From positions 13,144,001 to 13,208,000 of the forward strand of contig NC_060116.1 in NCBI RefSeq assembly GCF_021155765.1: 64,000 nt of DNA, in the 5' to 3' direction. Below, one piece after another: positions 1-16,772 of this stretch. A model generated the notes under the pieces. It was not told where the DNA came from. It saw nothing but the letters and a program-made list of their open reading frames with translations, and did not search any database. The position numbers were made by a program, and so were the translations under genes. Source of the DNA: Diprion similis. Taxonomy: Eukaryota; Arthropoda; Insecta; Hymenoptera; Diprionidae. Position 1 is the stretch's first letter. Each line of letters begins with the position of its first letter.

Positions 1-1446
1 AGTGCCGTATCTAGATGAAGTACCACATCGCGCCTCGCGGGGCGCCTCCACAGAGACAGTTTCACCCAGCTTTTTCTCTGCCTGCGTAGGTAACTGAATA
101 GATCTTGTATTTACCGTGTAATTGCATTAGAGCAATTAACGTTAAGGCGGCTACCCGGTTGACGTCAATTGTCAAAGATAACGCGTGCGTACGGCAGGCC
201 CTGGTTGCGACAGCAGCGGGGATCGCGACGTCAGGGACGGCCAAGGGGATGCCGGCAACAATATGGCCGGCAGTTAGTCGGTATCGAACCGTCTCGCCGC
301 GCGGTTAGTCGCGATGGGCCGATTGAGTGTCGTTTGAATGTATGTACGTGACAAGAGGATCGAGCAATTTTTAACGACTAACAGATGGCATGGGCGCTTG
401 GATCCTTTGTATTGGGTAAGTGAAAATATTTCGCAGTGTCTGGGTATTTACTTTGATTGCGACAGCGGTTGACTTACGTGGGGAATTAAGTCTTGAGATT
501 TGATTAAACTTTCACGAACACTTCCAGACTGTCATTTTTCTTCAGTCTGACCACTTTTTTCTCCGTCCCATTTCTCTCCTTCTCTAGTTTTTTTTTCAAA
601 GTCACAATTGACGCAAGCGTTACGTCAAATACCAGAGTTACACGCACTACGCGCACCGCGGAATCTCTATTTTTGATATTTATAGGATTTCTCGGCTTCT
701 AGGTGAAACGAAATTAGTAGTGCCGAATAACAGCGTATCGACCGTATATTGATACGAACTAGATACCCGTCGATAGGTATGTACATACATACATACGTAG
801 TACATACTTAAAGAACGCGCGTACGTTCTTTCTAGTGTTATAATATGGACGTGCGTGACGTCAATTATATAGTCACCGTTTGTTCTCGCTCGCGTTGCTG
901 CACTTGTTGCAGGAATAATTTTTATCTTATAGACATTATACAGATCCACCGATATATGATCATCGGTGCGTACATGATGACGCACGTTAAACAGATGTGG
1001 AACGAAAAAAAAAAACCAATGTAAAGAAAACACGTTTTGAGCCTTTAGGCTGGATCATGTACCTAGTAGTGCGTCAGGGTTGAATTCCAAACTTTAGCTG
1101 TAACTCATTCTCCGAGAACAAAGATTGAATTTCAAACCTAGATAATTATTATCTTTCATTGTATTTCTCCTTTGCATAAATTATATATCATTAGAAGTTC
1201 CTTGGTTTGCCGCAAATTTCAATATTCCTCCACCAAGCTGCAAGATTTTTTCACACTACAAACTGCACACAGACAAAGGCATTGCAAGATTTCAGTAAGA
1301 ATGAAAGTATCTGCATAGTAGGCAACCCAAATCACATTGAAGTATCACGTAAAGCATCACTTCCTTCTTTCTTCCATCACGAATCTAATAATGCTGCTAC
1401 TTAAGTATAATTATATGGTACATACATGATTAAATAATTTTTTCAG
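1..1446 (+). promoter_or_regulatory. Upstream and 5' leader region of the SIK gene, with CRE sites
   Basis: No convincing coding region here. Perfect cAMP response elements TGACGTCA lie at 160-167 and 856-863, and near-matches at 226-233 (CGACGTCA) and 620-627 (TTACGTCA). A good splice donor (GTAAGT at 416-421) and an acceptor ending at 1446 suggest a 5' untranslated exon ending at 415 and a second leader exon from 1447 into the SIK start codon. An ATG at 385 in the first leader exon would, after splicing, give a 16-codon upstream ORF ending TGA at 1464-1466. The transcription start was not located. A short TACA/TATG repeat lies near 778-800. Confidence 0.45.
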
Positions 1447-1527
1447 GTATTTGTAGAAAACGGTGAAGAAACCAATTAATTGGTTGATGCCAATACCGTT
1501 CAACGAATTAAGATTAAGATAGCAAAA

Positions 1528-5204
<3,677 letters not shown>

Positions 5205-5358
5205 GAGAATTTCAAGTTATAGAATAACTGGATTATAGAATCGGCAACTATCAAATAGCGCGGGAGATGTGAAACAAGCTTCCTTAAGAAGTTTGTACAA
5301 TATTGGAAGTTATTTTGTGAAGTCGTTGTAATAGAATGTCAAGTTCGGTAAATATATG

Positions 5359-5364
5359 AAATAA
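5359..5364 (+). terminator. Poly(A) signal of the SIK gene
   Basis: AATAAA 155 bp after the SIK stop codon. Further AATAAA motifs occur near 5618, so alternative 3' ends are possible. Confidence 0.5.
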
Positions 5365-8300
5365 ATGAGTAACTCTTGAAATGGATTGGTTATTCAGTAT
5401 ACATGCGCTTTTTCTGTGATCATCATGCCCGAATTCTATAATATGTTAAATCTATGACAATATTCGCTATTTTTTGGCTTAGAACTAGTTGTAGTTTAGC
5501 TTAGTTACCTGTTACAGAAACGATAGTTGAATAATTGATGATTCGAATATGACTCACAAACATCATTTAGCTAGTACCTGCAATTTGTTCCTACAGTTAT
5601 TTATTCATTTGACTCGAATAAACGATTATTTTTATTTAAGTTGTTGCATTTATTATTTAATCTTTCATTTATTACCTCATACGCATGCTAATCCTTGACC
5701 CATAAATATCAAAGAACATGTTGGAATGCCACACGCTAGTCAAAACACATCATCAACTAACTAACCATCTTTCAAGAGATAAGAAGTAAATAGTACGTTT
5801 CTTTATACACAGATAAGATTTGCCCCGACTTCTAGAGTCAATGAATTTACTTTCAGTAAAAACAATCGATCTGTCGTTTTGATGATTTGTACGTGACAGT
5901 TAATTGCTGGTTTTTTTAAAACTTTGAGGAAAATTCATTCTACAAAAATTTGTGAAACGTCATCTTTATATAATTCGAATTCCTTATATTACTCCAATCT
6001 AATAATCATATTACATATTTGATTAATCGTTAATAATTCTACAATGATATTGAATATTTGCGTTAACAACTTGCGATGACAACTCAACAAATTGTTGGAT
6101 GAATTTGATTTTCCTTCAAATCAGTTTCACAGCTTTACAATTAATTGTCGTTTGTATCTTATAATCCACGATTATACGAACTGCAAATTTTTTATGTCAT
6201 GTAGAAATTAGTTGACAATGAGATATGTAAACGAATACATAAAAATTATAACAATAGGTAGGACTGGGTGGAGGGGCTTCATATCTGCCCCCTGGCGGAG
6301 TGGGAGGCTTTTTGTGGCCCAGCGGCACCAGTCCCCACTCAACAATATTTGAAAACGCCGGAGACCCTATGGAATGAACACCCTGTGTACTACATACTAA
6401 TCCAGACATGCGTTTTTGATATGTATTATACAGCTCTGCGGCAAACCAAACGTTCATTTATTGTCCTAAAAAAAGCTACGGCCTTTTTTGTGAATATGAT
6501 ACATATCTTAAATGGTTTCGTTAAATTGTATCCTGTGTTAATCAAAACGGAAAAAAAACACAAACCATCTGTTTAGGGGCTCTGTTACCACTTTGAGTAT
6601 TTCAAACGACTATCACAAGTCGCAGTAAACACAAAAAAATATTTTGGATTCATATTTAAGTTGTTTGATTCAGAAATACAGATAACTCATACTAGAACTT
6701 ATATTCTTTTTAAATCAAACAATCTGAAATCTAAATTGAAGAATCATACTAATAAGATTGAGAAAATTTGGAAACGTTTGAAATCTTTCAGATCATCATC
6801 ATGTATTACATACTTAAGTGATTAGGACTGCAATAGTAGGTTGTGCAATAAGGAGGCAAAGCGGGTCTTTTTATGATATGTGTCGTACGATACAATATGA
6901 GTCGTAGGCGAGTGTGTGCACGAGCTGAAGACAAATATTGCAAATACACGAGGTGAGAAAGACTTTGCCTTTATAAAGCACACAATACTTATGTAGCAAA
7001 AGTATGGTCGACAATTTTCTTCACTACCCGGAGTACAGAAGAGTACATTTTTGAGTAAAGAATGCAGGCAGAAAAATTAGCGTAAACCATATTGGTGTTA
7101 CATAAAATATGTGTTTTTTGTATCATTTGAATTTATGGGGGATAGAATCAACGATTGATTACTCGCTAACTGCACAAGTTATCTGTGTCTCACATAGATA
7201 ACTTAATTGTTGATCAGCCATGTTTGTCACAGACTGATGATTCAAACTAAAGAAAAAACACCAAGTTATTAGTATTAACTATTAATGAGGAATTCCGAAA
7301 CTCAAGTGAAGTAAGTCCCTGACCATTATTTTATTCAATGAGTATATCATTGGGTAATAAATGTTAGTCCATCGATAAAGATTTTAGCAAAAAGTAAAAC
7401 TTGAATAGATAATAATGTGCATGAAAAACCTTATCTTTTTGTTGCTATAACAAGTCCGAAGAATAAACTTCTGATTTGTGTCATCGAAATATTATAGCAG
7501 ACTTGATCGACTTGTGTTCTCTCCTCCAAAAACTATGACGAGTGGAAGTAATGTACCTCTCAATAAGAAAAAATATCAAACTTTGAGTGAATAAGTATAA
7601 CTGTAAGTTAATTATATTTGACAAATCAGTATAAAAAGAATACGAATTTTCGGACTAAGCGAAGGTAATACGAAAACGGTCTTGCATCATTTCCGCTGGT
7701 CATAAAAATACTGATAGAAATTAGATACTAATAATTATTATAATAGTAGCAATGAACGTTAGCTAAGGTGTACGAGCGTAGTGAACGAGTTCGGAATATC
7801 AGTGTAAGCTATGAGATATAATTTAGAGCATACTTTTTTAGACCACTCTGTTTAACGATAGAATCAGAATCTATGAAGAAGAAATTTTAAGATCAGACAA
7901 TAAATATGAAATTGACTCTCATTTTTTAACGTTTGAATATTGCCTATTAAGAATTTTATGCGTTTTTGTACCACTTGTAGCAGATTTATTATTACGTACG
8001 TACAAGAGTATAGAACATAGATGGAATCAGTCTCACAATGACTTCTGTATTCAGTTCTCTTCCTTTGATTAGTATACTCATAAGATACTGGGAAGCATTG
8101 AAGCAATATCGGCCACGCACAACTGACAACGATTTTACTACTCAAATTTTTCGCCATTTTTTACCCAACAAACAATCAAATTTCGCTCAAACATTTTTGA
8201 TAAGCGAATTAATAGCAGATAAGATAGACTAGACTAGATAATTGTTGCTTTATCAGTCATTTGAAATGAGACACTGGGTCTACATCGCGATATGTTTGAA

Positions 8301-8949
8301 AATTGAAAATAAACCTGGTTAGCAGCTCAAAGATAAGTTGAAATAAAGTAAAAAAAAAGCCTGATTCAAAATGATAAGTTTCATGTATTACACATAGTTC
8401 ATAGCATAAGAATCGATTTATAAAACGTACTGTTCATTTAATAGCAATAAAATATAATAACTTGAGTTTTTAACAAAAGTGATTTAAATTGTCAATTTAA
8501 GTTTGATCGAATAGGTATTTTGTAAATCAATACAAATGTATTATTTATTATAAAAGGTCTAATTGTAAGATGCCGTTGATACTAGTCAATAACTACAGTA
8601 ATTTGTTCAGGTAATTATTTACTATTAACACAAGTAAAATTGGGCTAAGCTACCAATTAAAGGCCAGATCGTTACATGAGTGTGGTAACAAGAGCTAAAT
8701 GCTGGCACAATTTGATAATATGCTCAATTTTTCGTCACATAACAATTACAAATAATAGTAAATAATTACCATATATAATCTGTAGATAAGTATAAGTGTA
8801 TGTACTTTAGAACGCGCTTAGATTGTAACGAATAAAGAGCATAACAAGCCTTAGTCGAATACAATTTGTGTTGATTTCCATAATCTAGTTTCAAATTGAA
8901 AATTCAAACTTCAGGAAAATATGAAGACAGTAGGCTGACTTTTAACGTC
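5365..8949. other. AT-rich intergenic region between SIK and mRpL41
   Basis: No ORF resembling a known protein and no coherent splice chain was found on either strand. The only compositional anomaly is a GC-rich patch at about 6258-6365 within AT-rich DNA. It may hold distal SIK 3' UTR or regulatory DNA. Confidence 0.6.
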
Positions 8950-8955
8950 TTTATT
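8950..8955 (-). terminator. Poly(A) signal of mRpL41
   Basis: TTTATT on the plus strand (AATAAA on the minus strand), about 180 bp past the mRpL41 stop codon. Confidence 0.4.
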
Positions 8956-9131
8956 TTGACATATGTGAGAATCTAGTTTCTCTATGTGATCAGAAAAACA
9001 ATAGCAGTTCAAGTATAATCAGAACTCATTTATCTTAACACATCTCAACGTATATCTGTCAGAACATGATAAATCTACAAATCTACAAATATGATAAAAC
9101 TAGCTTATACAATACAAGGTGAGTAGAGGAT

Positions 9132-9761
9132 TTAATTACCAAAAAGATCACAGCCAGTTTTCCCAGCCAAGAGCTTGGCCTCCTTGGCAGTTAATTTTTC
9201 ATTTTCGCTAGGATTTAAGGGGCTACCATCTTCGGCCAGCTGTTTATTCTCGAAATCTTCGCGAATTTTTTTCGAATATACCGCATCGAACAAGTCTTTA
9301 GGGGTGAATTCTGACTGTTGTACTTCATCCACGTGGTAAGCTACATAAGGTTTAAGTTCAAAGTCTACCAGCGATGGAACAATTAGTTCAGGTGTCATTT
9401 CAGGCACTTCGATCCATTTCTCGCCAAGATAGTAGCCAGTGAGTCGTACTCCACGACCTGTAGTATTAAAATGAAATACATCTTCATTAGTGTACTTTGC
9501 TAACCTACCATTGACACTTTGTATTTCGACTTAAGAATGATCGTAAAGTTAGTTACTGAGGAAACATGTTAACGATTGTAAATATTTTTGGTGTTACTCA
9601 CGGTCAATAGGAATTTGTGGATGCGGTTTTATCATCTGTTGTTCCTTGAATTTTCGGGTACCCCGCTTATTATACAAAAGGAATTTTCGAAAGTTACGCT
9701 TCCCATGGCAGACACAGCTTGTTGCGATACTCCTCTGTATAATCATGCAGGCGGAAGCCAT
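9132..9761 (-). CDS. mRpL41: Mitochondrial large ribosomal subunit protein mL41 (L41)
   Basis: Two coding exons on the minus strand: 9761-9602 and 9457-9132 (161 aa). The conserved family core is visible in the second exon: WIEVPEMTPELIVPSLVDFE followed by LKPYVAYHVDE, matching the mL41 pattern of EMxPExxVPxLxxFxLKPYVSY, then an FTPKDLFDAVYSKKI segment. The N-terminus is basic and rich in Ser, Cys and Arg, as expected of a mitochondrial import sequence. The start ATG at 9761-9759 sits in a strong context (GCCATGG) just after a splice acceptor, so there is an upstream noncoding exon. The protein is a component of the mitochondrial 39S/54S ribosomal subunit. Length fits insect homologues. It is probably transcribed divergently from the lipase gene to its right. 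Confidence 0.9.
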
Positions 9762-10955
9762 GGCTAAGCCTGTAAAAATATGTAAGGAATTATTCACAAT
9801 AAATGACCAGACCTAGAAATTTTCCTTTCTTTCGATTGCCACATTACAGTTACTTTTTCTTCATATGCGATATTATAGCATTGAGGAAAAATATAAGCGA
9901 TGCCAAAAGAATGCACATCAGACATGGATTAACCAAGCTCAGAATAGAATTTATCCTCACAACAGTTTGAGGTTAACTTTCGTTCAATGCAATATTTGGC
10001 CATCGGCTGTTTGAAACATGTGTTGCAGCAAACTTATTACGATATGAGTAGCGAGTTGCTGACTTGCTGATTGAATGTTTTCAGATTCATCAATTATAGA
10101 GGATAATCAGTATTTAAATACCTGTGAATACGGAACCTGAGAATGCCGCAGGAACCGATATCAAACCGAATACGCGTAACACGGGTTATAGGCGGGTCTT
10201 CGGGGTCACGTGACAATTTATAACCTACATTTCGAGTCTTGATGGTCAGTGGAGGAGCATGGTAGTGTAATTTTGTTGTTTTTTTAATAATAAAAATATC
10301 AGAAAATGCAATGCAGACACTGAAACGTGTGGATGTAAAGAATAATTTACATTGCAAAATATTCTCTTGTCTATTGTTGTCTTTAAATTTCTAGATGCGG
10401 CGCTAGCGTACGTATTGAATGCTACTGAATGCCGTTCCAACAATTGAAAGTCGGCCACTCGGTCGTGCTTGTTGTGTGCGTGACATTTAAATCAATATGG
10501 CGGCCTGCAGGCAAATGTCAAATGTTAGTCGAGAAGGTCGAGAATAAAAATTTCGTGAATGATGGAAGACCGATTGATACAGTTGGACGATTAATAATTT
10601 GCGGAATTCAACGGTGTCAATAATATTGGTCAAGATATTTCAGTGCTGAGTAAACGATTTGTTCATTCTAACCTATTCGACTTTGACCTGAGGGCAATGT
10701 TCACGCTACGTGTATACATTTCTGTCAACAGGAAGAAGTGACAAACAACAACGGTGACGAAATCATGATTTAACAAAGAAACCGTTTGAACGTATTTTAA
10801 ATTGTCCGTCCATTTCTCTACGTAGAATCGTCCGCGAAAGTTCAAAAGTTTTAGTATTAATACACAAATAATAATTCCACCGACAATATATTTAATGAAA
10901 TAATCACATTGTTTATTTATTTATTTAAAATATTGTAATATAAATTTCATATACA
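9762..10955. promoter_or_regulatory. Divergent intergenic region between mRpL41 and the lipase
   Basis: Should contain the leader exon of mRpL41 and the 5' UTR and promoter of the lipase. ORFs of 60-90 codons here (for example 10429-10623 and 10246-10458) show no recognisable domain and are not supported. No TATA box was placed with confidence. Confidence 0.4.
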
Positions 10956-13900
10956 ATGTCTACATTTGATTATGACTTTGCCAAACCATTCGCTGAGTTA
11001 GAACCACCGCACTGGGGTGCTTTGCGTGAATTATGTAAAGCCAATGCCGAATACTTTGCGAGTGATCACAGCGAGGCAGGTTTTCGCTTAAACGCAGCTT
11101 TATCAGCAATGCTCGATCACTTGGAGCAGGTCCGTCCTTTGTATCGCGAGATATCCAAGATAGCACCGCTATTTGATTTTGACCCTCAAACACCGGGTAA
11201 CGGATATCGAAGTTTTCTCTCAATAGTTGATAAGTGTATATTACATTCTGTCTGCATCTGCCGCCAGCTATGCTGCCAACAAGATTCCATTTTATTCCGC
11301 AAAAGTTATTACATGAGGTATGCGATCTAGATAACGATCAATTCCAAATAGTTATTCCAATAGCGACCATGGTTTCACATATGCTTAACTGTTTTCAGAG
11401 AGGTAGAAGCTTGTCTGCAATTGTTAGCATCTTTGTGCACATGCTTGCAACATTTAAAAACTCTTTATTTATGGAGCGATACACCTGTCAATGAAAAGCC
11501 TTCTCTGTTTTCCTCGGATTCTCACAGTCCCCAAGAGCTCCTAGATCAAACGGAAAGTGTCAATCAATACAGCTTTTATGGGAGATGCCTAGGATTCCAG
11601 GTATATAATTTTATTAATTCTGAATGACAATGAGCGTACTGATTTCTTCTGAATCGAGGTATTCAATTTGTCTTTACAGTTTTGTGACAGCATAAAACGG
11701 GTGCTGAAAACAATATCACTTTGCATGGTCTCCTTCAGTGAAGTATATTACGCGAATGGAACGCTCATCGGAAGGTGTACCAATTCATTAAAATATCTCA
11801 TCGATCCAGAGGCAAGGGCTCGGCGTATAGTCAATATTTCTCAATGTGCCGACATTAATTTTTGCAAGGACTTCTGGCTGCTCAATGAAACAGGTGAATA
11901 ATATTGTTAACCTAATACTGTTGAAAGTAGATTTTTAACTGGATTTTTAAATTTGTATTCACATTACAGATTACCAAAGTTGAGATTTTCATTTTTTTTT
12001 GTAAAAATTCATTTTCAAAATTATTGCAACTTCAGATAGGTAAGTGTCTTAGTCTTTCAGATTTAGTACAACGGTTGCCTGCTATGATGATGCCCACACT
12101 TGCAGTAAACCAAATGATTTCAATCCCTCCCGAGGAACTGGCTCTAGAATCTGAAAATGGTGTGATGGTTCCCATTCCCGTACCACGTAGTCACTTAGGA
12201 GAGCAGCCTCTGTCCGTTCGGCTTTTGAGCTCTCATCACAGAAAAGGGATGGTAAGTCTGTCAGTCTGCAGACAAGAATTATCTTTCATGTAACTGTATT
12301 CCACAGATCGGCTCATGTGGAGTTGATCAGTCATTGCCTATGTCAGAAGGACTAGTGATTCATTGTCACGGGGGCGGGTTTGTTGCCCAAAGCTCACGTT
12401 CTCATGAAGTTTATTTACGTGATTGGGCGGTCCAGCTTGGTGTTCCAATTCTGAGTATAGATTACAGTTTAGCTCCAGAAGCTCCTTATCCTCGAGCTTT
12501 GGAAGAAGTATTTTATGCTTACGCATGGGCTTTAAAAAATGCTAGTACACTATTGGGAAGTTCAGCACAGAAAGTTATCCTTGCAGGTACGTTCTACAGT
12601 TGTGTAGATTTGTACAGCTAGAACCACAACTAAATGTGAAGAATAATACTTCGGAATTCTTGAACGCTTACACTTATAACAAGTCAAAGAAATAGTTGGA
12701 GCAATATTATTTCCTTACCTCGAATGGTTATTTACTGGAAATTGTTACAGGAGACTCTGCTGGAGCGAATCTAAACTTGGGAGCCACGCTAAAATGTCTA
12801 CAGCTGAATGTTCGAAAACCAGATGGAATTTTCATGGCATATACACCAGTTCTGGTCGAGTTCATACCTTCTCCAGCCCGCTTGTTGTGTCTTACAGATC
12901 CGCTTCTGCCATTCGGCTTTATGATGCGATGTTTGAAAGCTTATGCTTCAGGTGAAAATCAACAGTCTCAAAGGTATGTGATATAATTTTTTTGAGTGAA
13001 TTCTCAGTAGAATACTGTATATGGCAATAATAAACTAATCACAATTTATTACTTGTAGGGCTAAGGAGAGAGAGAATGGGGAGTGTCACACGTCAGAGAC
13101 CGAGTCATTTGCAGAAGTAAGCGAAAGCGATTTGATAGCACTTGCACTTAGTCCTAATGGCGATGAAACTAATGAAGAGCATAAATTGCCTTCATTCCCA
13201 TCTGATTCTACTTTGAACTCGGTCAGTCTTGCTGAAGCTGATGCAGTACAAGGTCAATATTTATGGAGAAGACTTTATTTAGAAGTAAGATGTGTGAAAG
13301 ACATTGACAATTGGATTTTTCAGTTACCCTAGATGCTGTTACTCCTAGCAAAGTGAATGTGCGGGAACAAACGCAATCGCAAGAGTACATTACACAGTTC
13401 TTAGATCTGTACAAGAATAAATCATCTGAAAATTTAGCAGCTGTGTCAAACGGGGAAAAAACTAAAGAGGAAAAGCCTCCGGAAAATGAGAAATCGTGGT
13501 CTTTATTTGGATGGAGTTTCGGTAGTAGTAACAAGGCACGATTCCTGGATGCTGAAGGTGAAAGAAGTCCTTCTGACGAATTTGTCTTCACTGTGCCTAG
13601 AGATCCACACTTGAGTCCATACTTAGCATCTGGCAGTACATTGGCACAAATGCCGCCAGTCAAAATTTTGGTAAATATGATATATTATTTGAGTATTTTT
13701 CTAATAACAGTGGAATAAGTAATTTTTTGGTGCGTGCAGACTCTGGAACTGGATCCTTGTTTGGACGACTGTGTGATGTTTGCTAGAAAATTGAAAACGT
13801 TGGGCAATCCGGTGACTCTGGATATACTTTCTGGATTACCACACGGGTTTCTTAATTTTTGCTTGGTAAATAGTTTACAGTATTACACGTCAATGGAACG

Positions 13901-14012
13901 CTTAAATTTTGTACAACTCCATGAATTGATTTTTTCTTAGGTATCCAAGGAAGCAAGTGATGGCTCCAACCTTTGTGTAAGAAGAATACAAGAGCTGTTG
14001 GAATATAAATAG
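10956..14012 (+). CDS. Hsl: Hormone-sensitive lipase
   Basis: Ten coding exons: 10956-11317, 11399-11600, 11680-11893, 12061-12251, 12307-12586, 12751-12973, 13059-13252, 13324-13670, 13740-13865, 13941-14012 (736 aa). It hydrolyses diacylglycerol and other acyl esters at lipid droplets. The N-terminal HSL domain (about 1-320) includes [20 protein letters not shown]. The alpha/beta-hydrolase half has the oxyanion motif HCHGGGF (about 344-350), the nucleophile elbow GDSAG with Ser near 419, the acid in ELDPCLDD (Asp near 676) and LPHGFL with His near 706. A Ser/Glu-rich insertion (about 492-640) interrupts the catalytic half, as in animal HSLs, and is the likely phosphoregulatory module. Exon phases all agree. 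In the fourth junction I chose the acceptor ending at 12060; an alternative acceptor lies upstream near 12035. Confidence 0.93.
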
Positions 14013-14569
14013 TTATTTACAAATTACCTAGGTGCATTGCGAGTTCCGAATGTTGAAAGTTGTGAAAGAGTGCTAATCTTGAATCGTGGATTATTGAAGC
14101 CACTATAATAACCATTTATGTGCTTCTGGTTGCTAACTACAGGATTCAATTGTTGCTACATGTTGGCTTGCACATATATTCAAATGAATTGTATTATATT
14201 TATTCTAATGAGCGATCTATTTCATATAGTCAATTTAGTCTTATTCCAAAATGATGTGGTCATAAGCCATATAGGAGAGATGAGATCCCAAAGTATGTGT
14301 AAGATCACGCAGCTATACAATAATTCCAGGTGAAATTTCTTTCAAGTACTTATTTCACTTGGAATGTATATTGAAGTTTTCCAAAAATAATTCATGTGTT
14401 ATTGATGATAGGTAACAAATAGGTGCGATGCTATATTTCTATTACGAGTGAAAGTTGTAGGTAACGTGAATTCAAGCATTTTTCCCTACCAGAGTTGAAT
14501 TTTATTAATGTCGTAACAGATGTAATTGAAAAATGATGTAGCTTTTTGTCTGTTCTATACTAACCAAAC

Positions 14570-14575
14570 AATAAA
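14570..14575 (+). terminator. Poly(A) signal of the lipase gene
   Basis: AATAAA about 560 bp after the stop codon, upstream of the convergent NAA50 3' end. No earlier canonical hexamer stood out. Confidence 0.4.
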
Positions 14576-14744
14576 TGTTCGAGTTTTTTAGTGAACAGCT
14601 AGACCGTGTTTAATTTTCAGTATTTAATTAACACTCCTTGTATTTGGTTAAATTCGAATTGAAATTGATTACAATTATAAATATTTTTTAGTAGTGGTAC
14701 ATTTTGGCCGATAAGTTATGCAAAAATTTGATATAAGGAACAAT

Positions 14745-14750
14745 TTTTAT
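14745..14750 (-). terminator. Poly(A) signal of NAA50
   Basis: TTTATT on the plus strand, that is AATAAA on the minus strand, about 75 bp after the NAA50 stop codon. Confidence 0.5.
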
Positions 14751-14824
14751 TGACAATTTGTACAGCAGATAACATTATAAGATGAAAACAGATGATGGAA
14801 GATTGATACGTGAAAAGAATTTAT

Positions 14825-15786
14825 TCATTGACTTGCTGATTGATGATTTGCTGTAGTTGGTGGACGCAAAGTTTTTTGTAACACATGTGCGTCTGCAGGT
14901 TCGATACGTTTGTAGTAATGTTTTTTCGTCTCAACAACTTCAAAGCCGAACTTTTTGTAGAAATCAATAGCCCCCTCGTTGTTGACTTGGACATGCCTGA
15001 ACAGAAGCAGTACGCAACACGTTAATAAAAGAAATTCATACGTTCAGTTGAATTCCCACTATGTATAAAAATTTTGTAAATTAAATCATTAACTGAAATA
15101 ACTTACAAAAATATCGAGTCAAAGTTTCCGTCTTTGGAAACATAATTAAGTACGTGTTGTACCATAACGGTGCCGATTCCCAATCGTCGATAAGGGTACA
15201 AACATCCCAAAGTCATTATATACAAACGGCGCGAATTCTCTGATGTATCTACACGACAACACACAGCCCCTACCTGAAATTAGTGTTTGAAGATAAACTG
15301 TTTGAAAATAGTTATACTTGTGACATCTGAACTCTTTTATTTACAAATTAAGAGCTGAAGCAATTTTTAATAACAAAGGTATACCTATGTAACTAGGATT
15401 GGAGTACCACATGTATGAAAGGCGACTGAATTTTACTTGTCAAGGATATGTAATTATTTATGAGTTGGATTAAATAACATACCACAATGTCATTATAGTA
15501 AGCTAGTTTAGCCAGCTCCCCAGCCTCCAAGACGTCTTTGTAGAATTTCTCGTTATACGAGACAGGAAAAACGACTTGATTAAGCAGTTTCAGTTGCTTT
15601 ATATTGTGGGGTGTGACATCCCCCAATTCTATCTTTGACCTGTGCGTTGATAAGGGAAAATAATTATTGCTATATGGTTGCAAGGTATAATGGGTAAAAA
15701 TATTTTTAAATATAATTCGTCAAGCATGCAGCAATAGACGACAGTCTAACCTCAAATTTGAAACTCACGGTTACTCACCTTGTCAT
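14825..15786 (-). CDS. Naa50: N-alpha-acetyltransferase 50 (NAA50, san)
   Basis: Four coding exons on the minus strand: 15786-15779, 15639-15483, 15273-15107, 14996-14825 (167 aa). The first coding exon is only 8 nt and splices to give MTRSKIELGDVTPHNIKQLK, the highly conserved NAA50 start. The GNAT fold is evident: FPVSYNEKFYKDVLEAGELA for substrate binding, and YIMTLGCLYPYRRLGIG, whose RRLGIG is the acetyl-CoA pyrophosphate loop. It continues with HVQVNNEGAIDFYKKFGF and YYKRIEPADAHVLQK. The enzyme acetylates N-terminal Met, works with NatA and supports sister-chromatid cohesion. A gene model starting at an ATG within the second exon's reading frame would give a wrong N-terminus. Confidence 0.95.
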
Positions 15787-16772
15787 TATACGTTAATAGA
15801 TATTCACCTATCTCGAAATAAATAAATTTGTAGAAATTAATGCGTGAAAACGCTAGTCAGGTAAGGTACTGTAGTCGTCAATAAATAATATTCAGATCAA
15901 AATGAGCGGTTCGTGTTGTACTTCGAATCCCTCCGAAAATTTCGTCTGCATTTGGATTTCGGATCTAGGTAACGTTGGTAAAGATACGGACAGGGACAGC
16001 GGATGCCCTGTGAGGACATCTACAAGTAGTCTCAATCAGTAAAGTAGAACACTGATCATGGCGACATACCGGCAGTCAACGTCGCGATGCTTATGTTTGG
16101 TTTTACCGCGGAAACCATTGCTGCAGCGCTAACTTCAGGTAACTCACTCTCAGAGCATTCTGGGAAGTCGACAAGTTCGAACGTTCTTAGGTCGCGTTCT
16201 GAATGCCGAATTCGTGTGAATTTCTGTTTAGTGTCAGAGTTTTGTGTCATTAATCTGGTTTGTGAGGCTGACATTGTGCAGTGATCGTTAAATAAACGGG
16301 TCAAGAAGTGAAATAAACAGTTCTTCACCGAGAAGTTTGTTTTAGTGAGGTACGCCTGTCACCGGTTTTTTCATCTCTGAAAAAATGACGATCGCAATTT
16401 GACTATTACGTACTTGAACTGTAAGATTAAATTCGTAAGATATTTTCGGTAAATTCTTAGAAAAATAATATGCTGCTATTCACTTTAGAACGTTCCATTT
16501 ATTCTCTTGTCACGTTTATTTCGGGTGTGAGAAGTGATATATGATCGCTACATCGAAATACCTATAGGTATGTATGTATCGTAGATATTTAATAGTTGTG
16601 CTAATATGATAAGCTCTCTGTTGATCTGTTGCGCAGTTCATTTATTCATGCATGAAAAGTCACCGAAATATTACGAAGAAAATTTTGTTTCGACACGGAC
16701 AGTCTTTAGTGACATAAAATGTGACCCGTGTGTACTGAGTGTGAGTGAAATTTTGCTATTTTTTTATTGCAG

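Noticed and set aside
680-1033. 117-codon minus-strand ORF upstream of SIK
   Set aside because: No domain, low-complexity Tyr/Val/His composition, overlaps likely promoter and leader.
10429-10623. 64-codon ORF before the lipase
   Set aside because: Lies where the lipase 5' UTR is expected; no homology seen and does not join the lipase frame.
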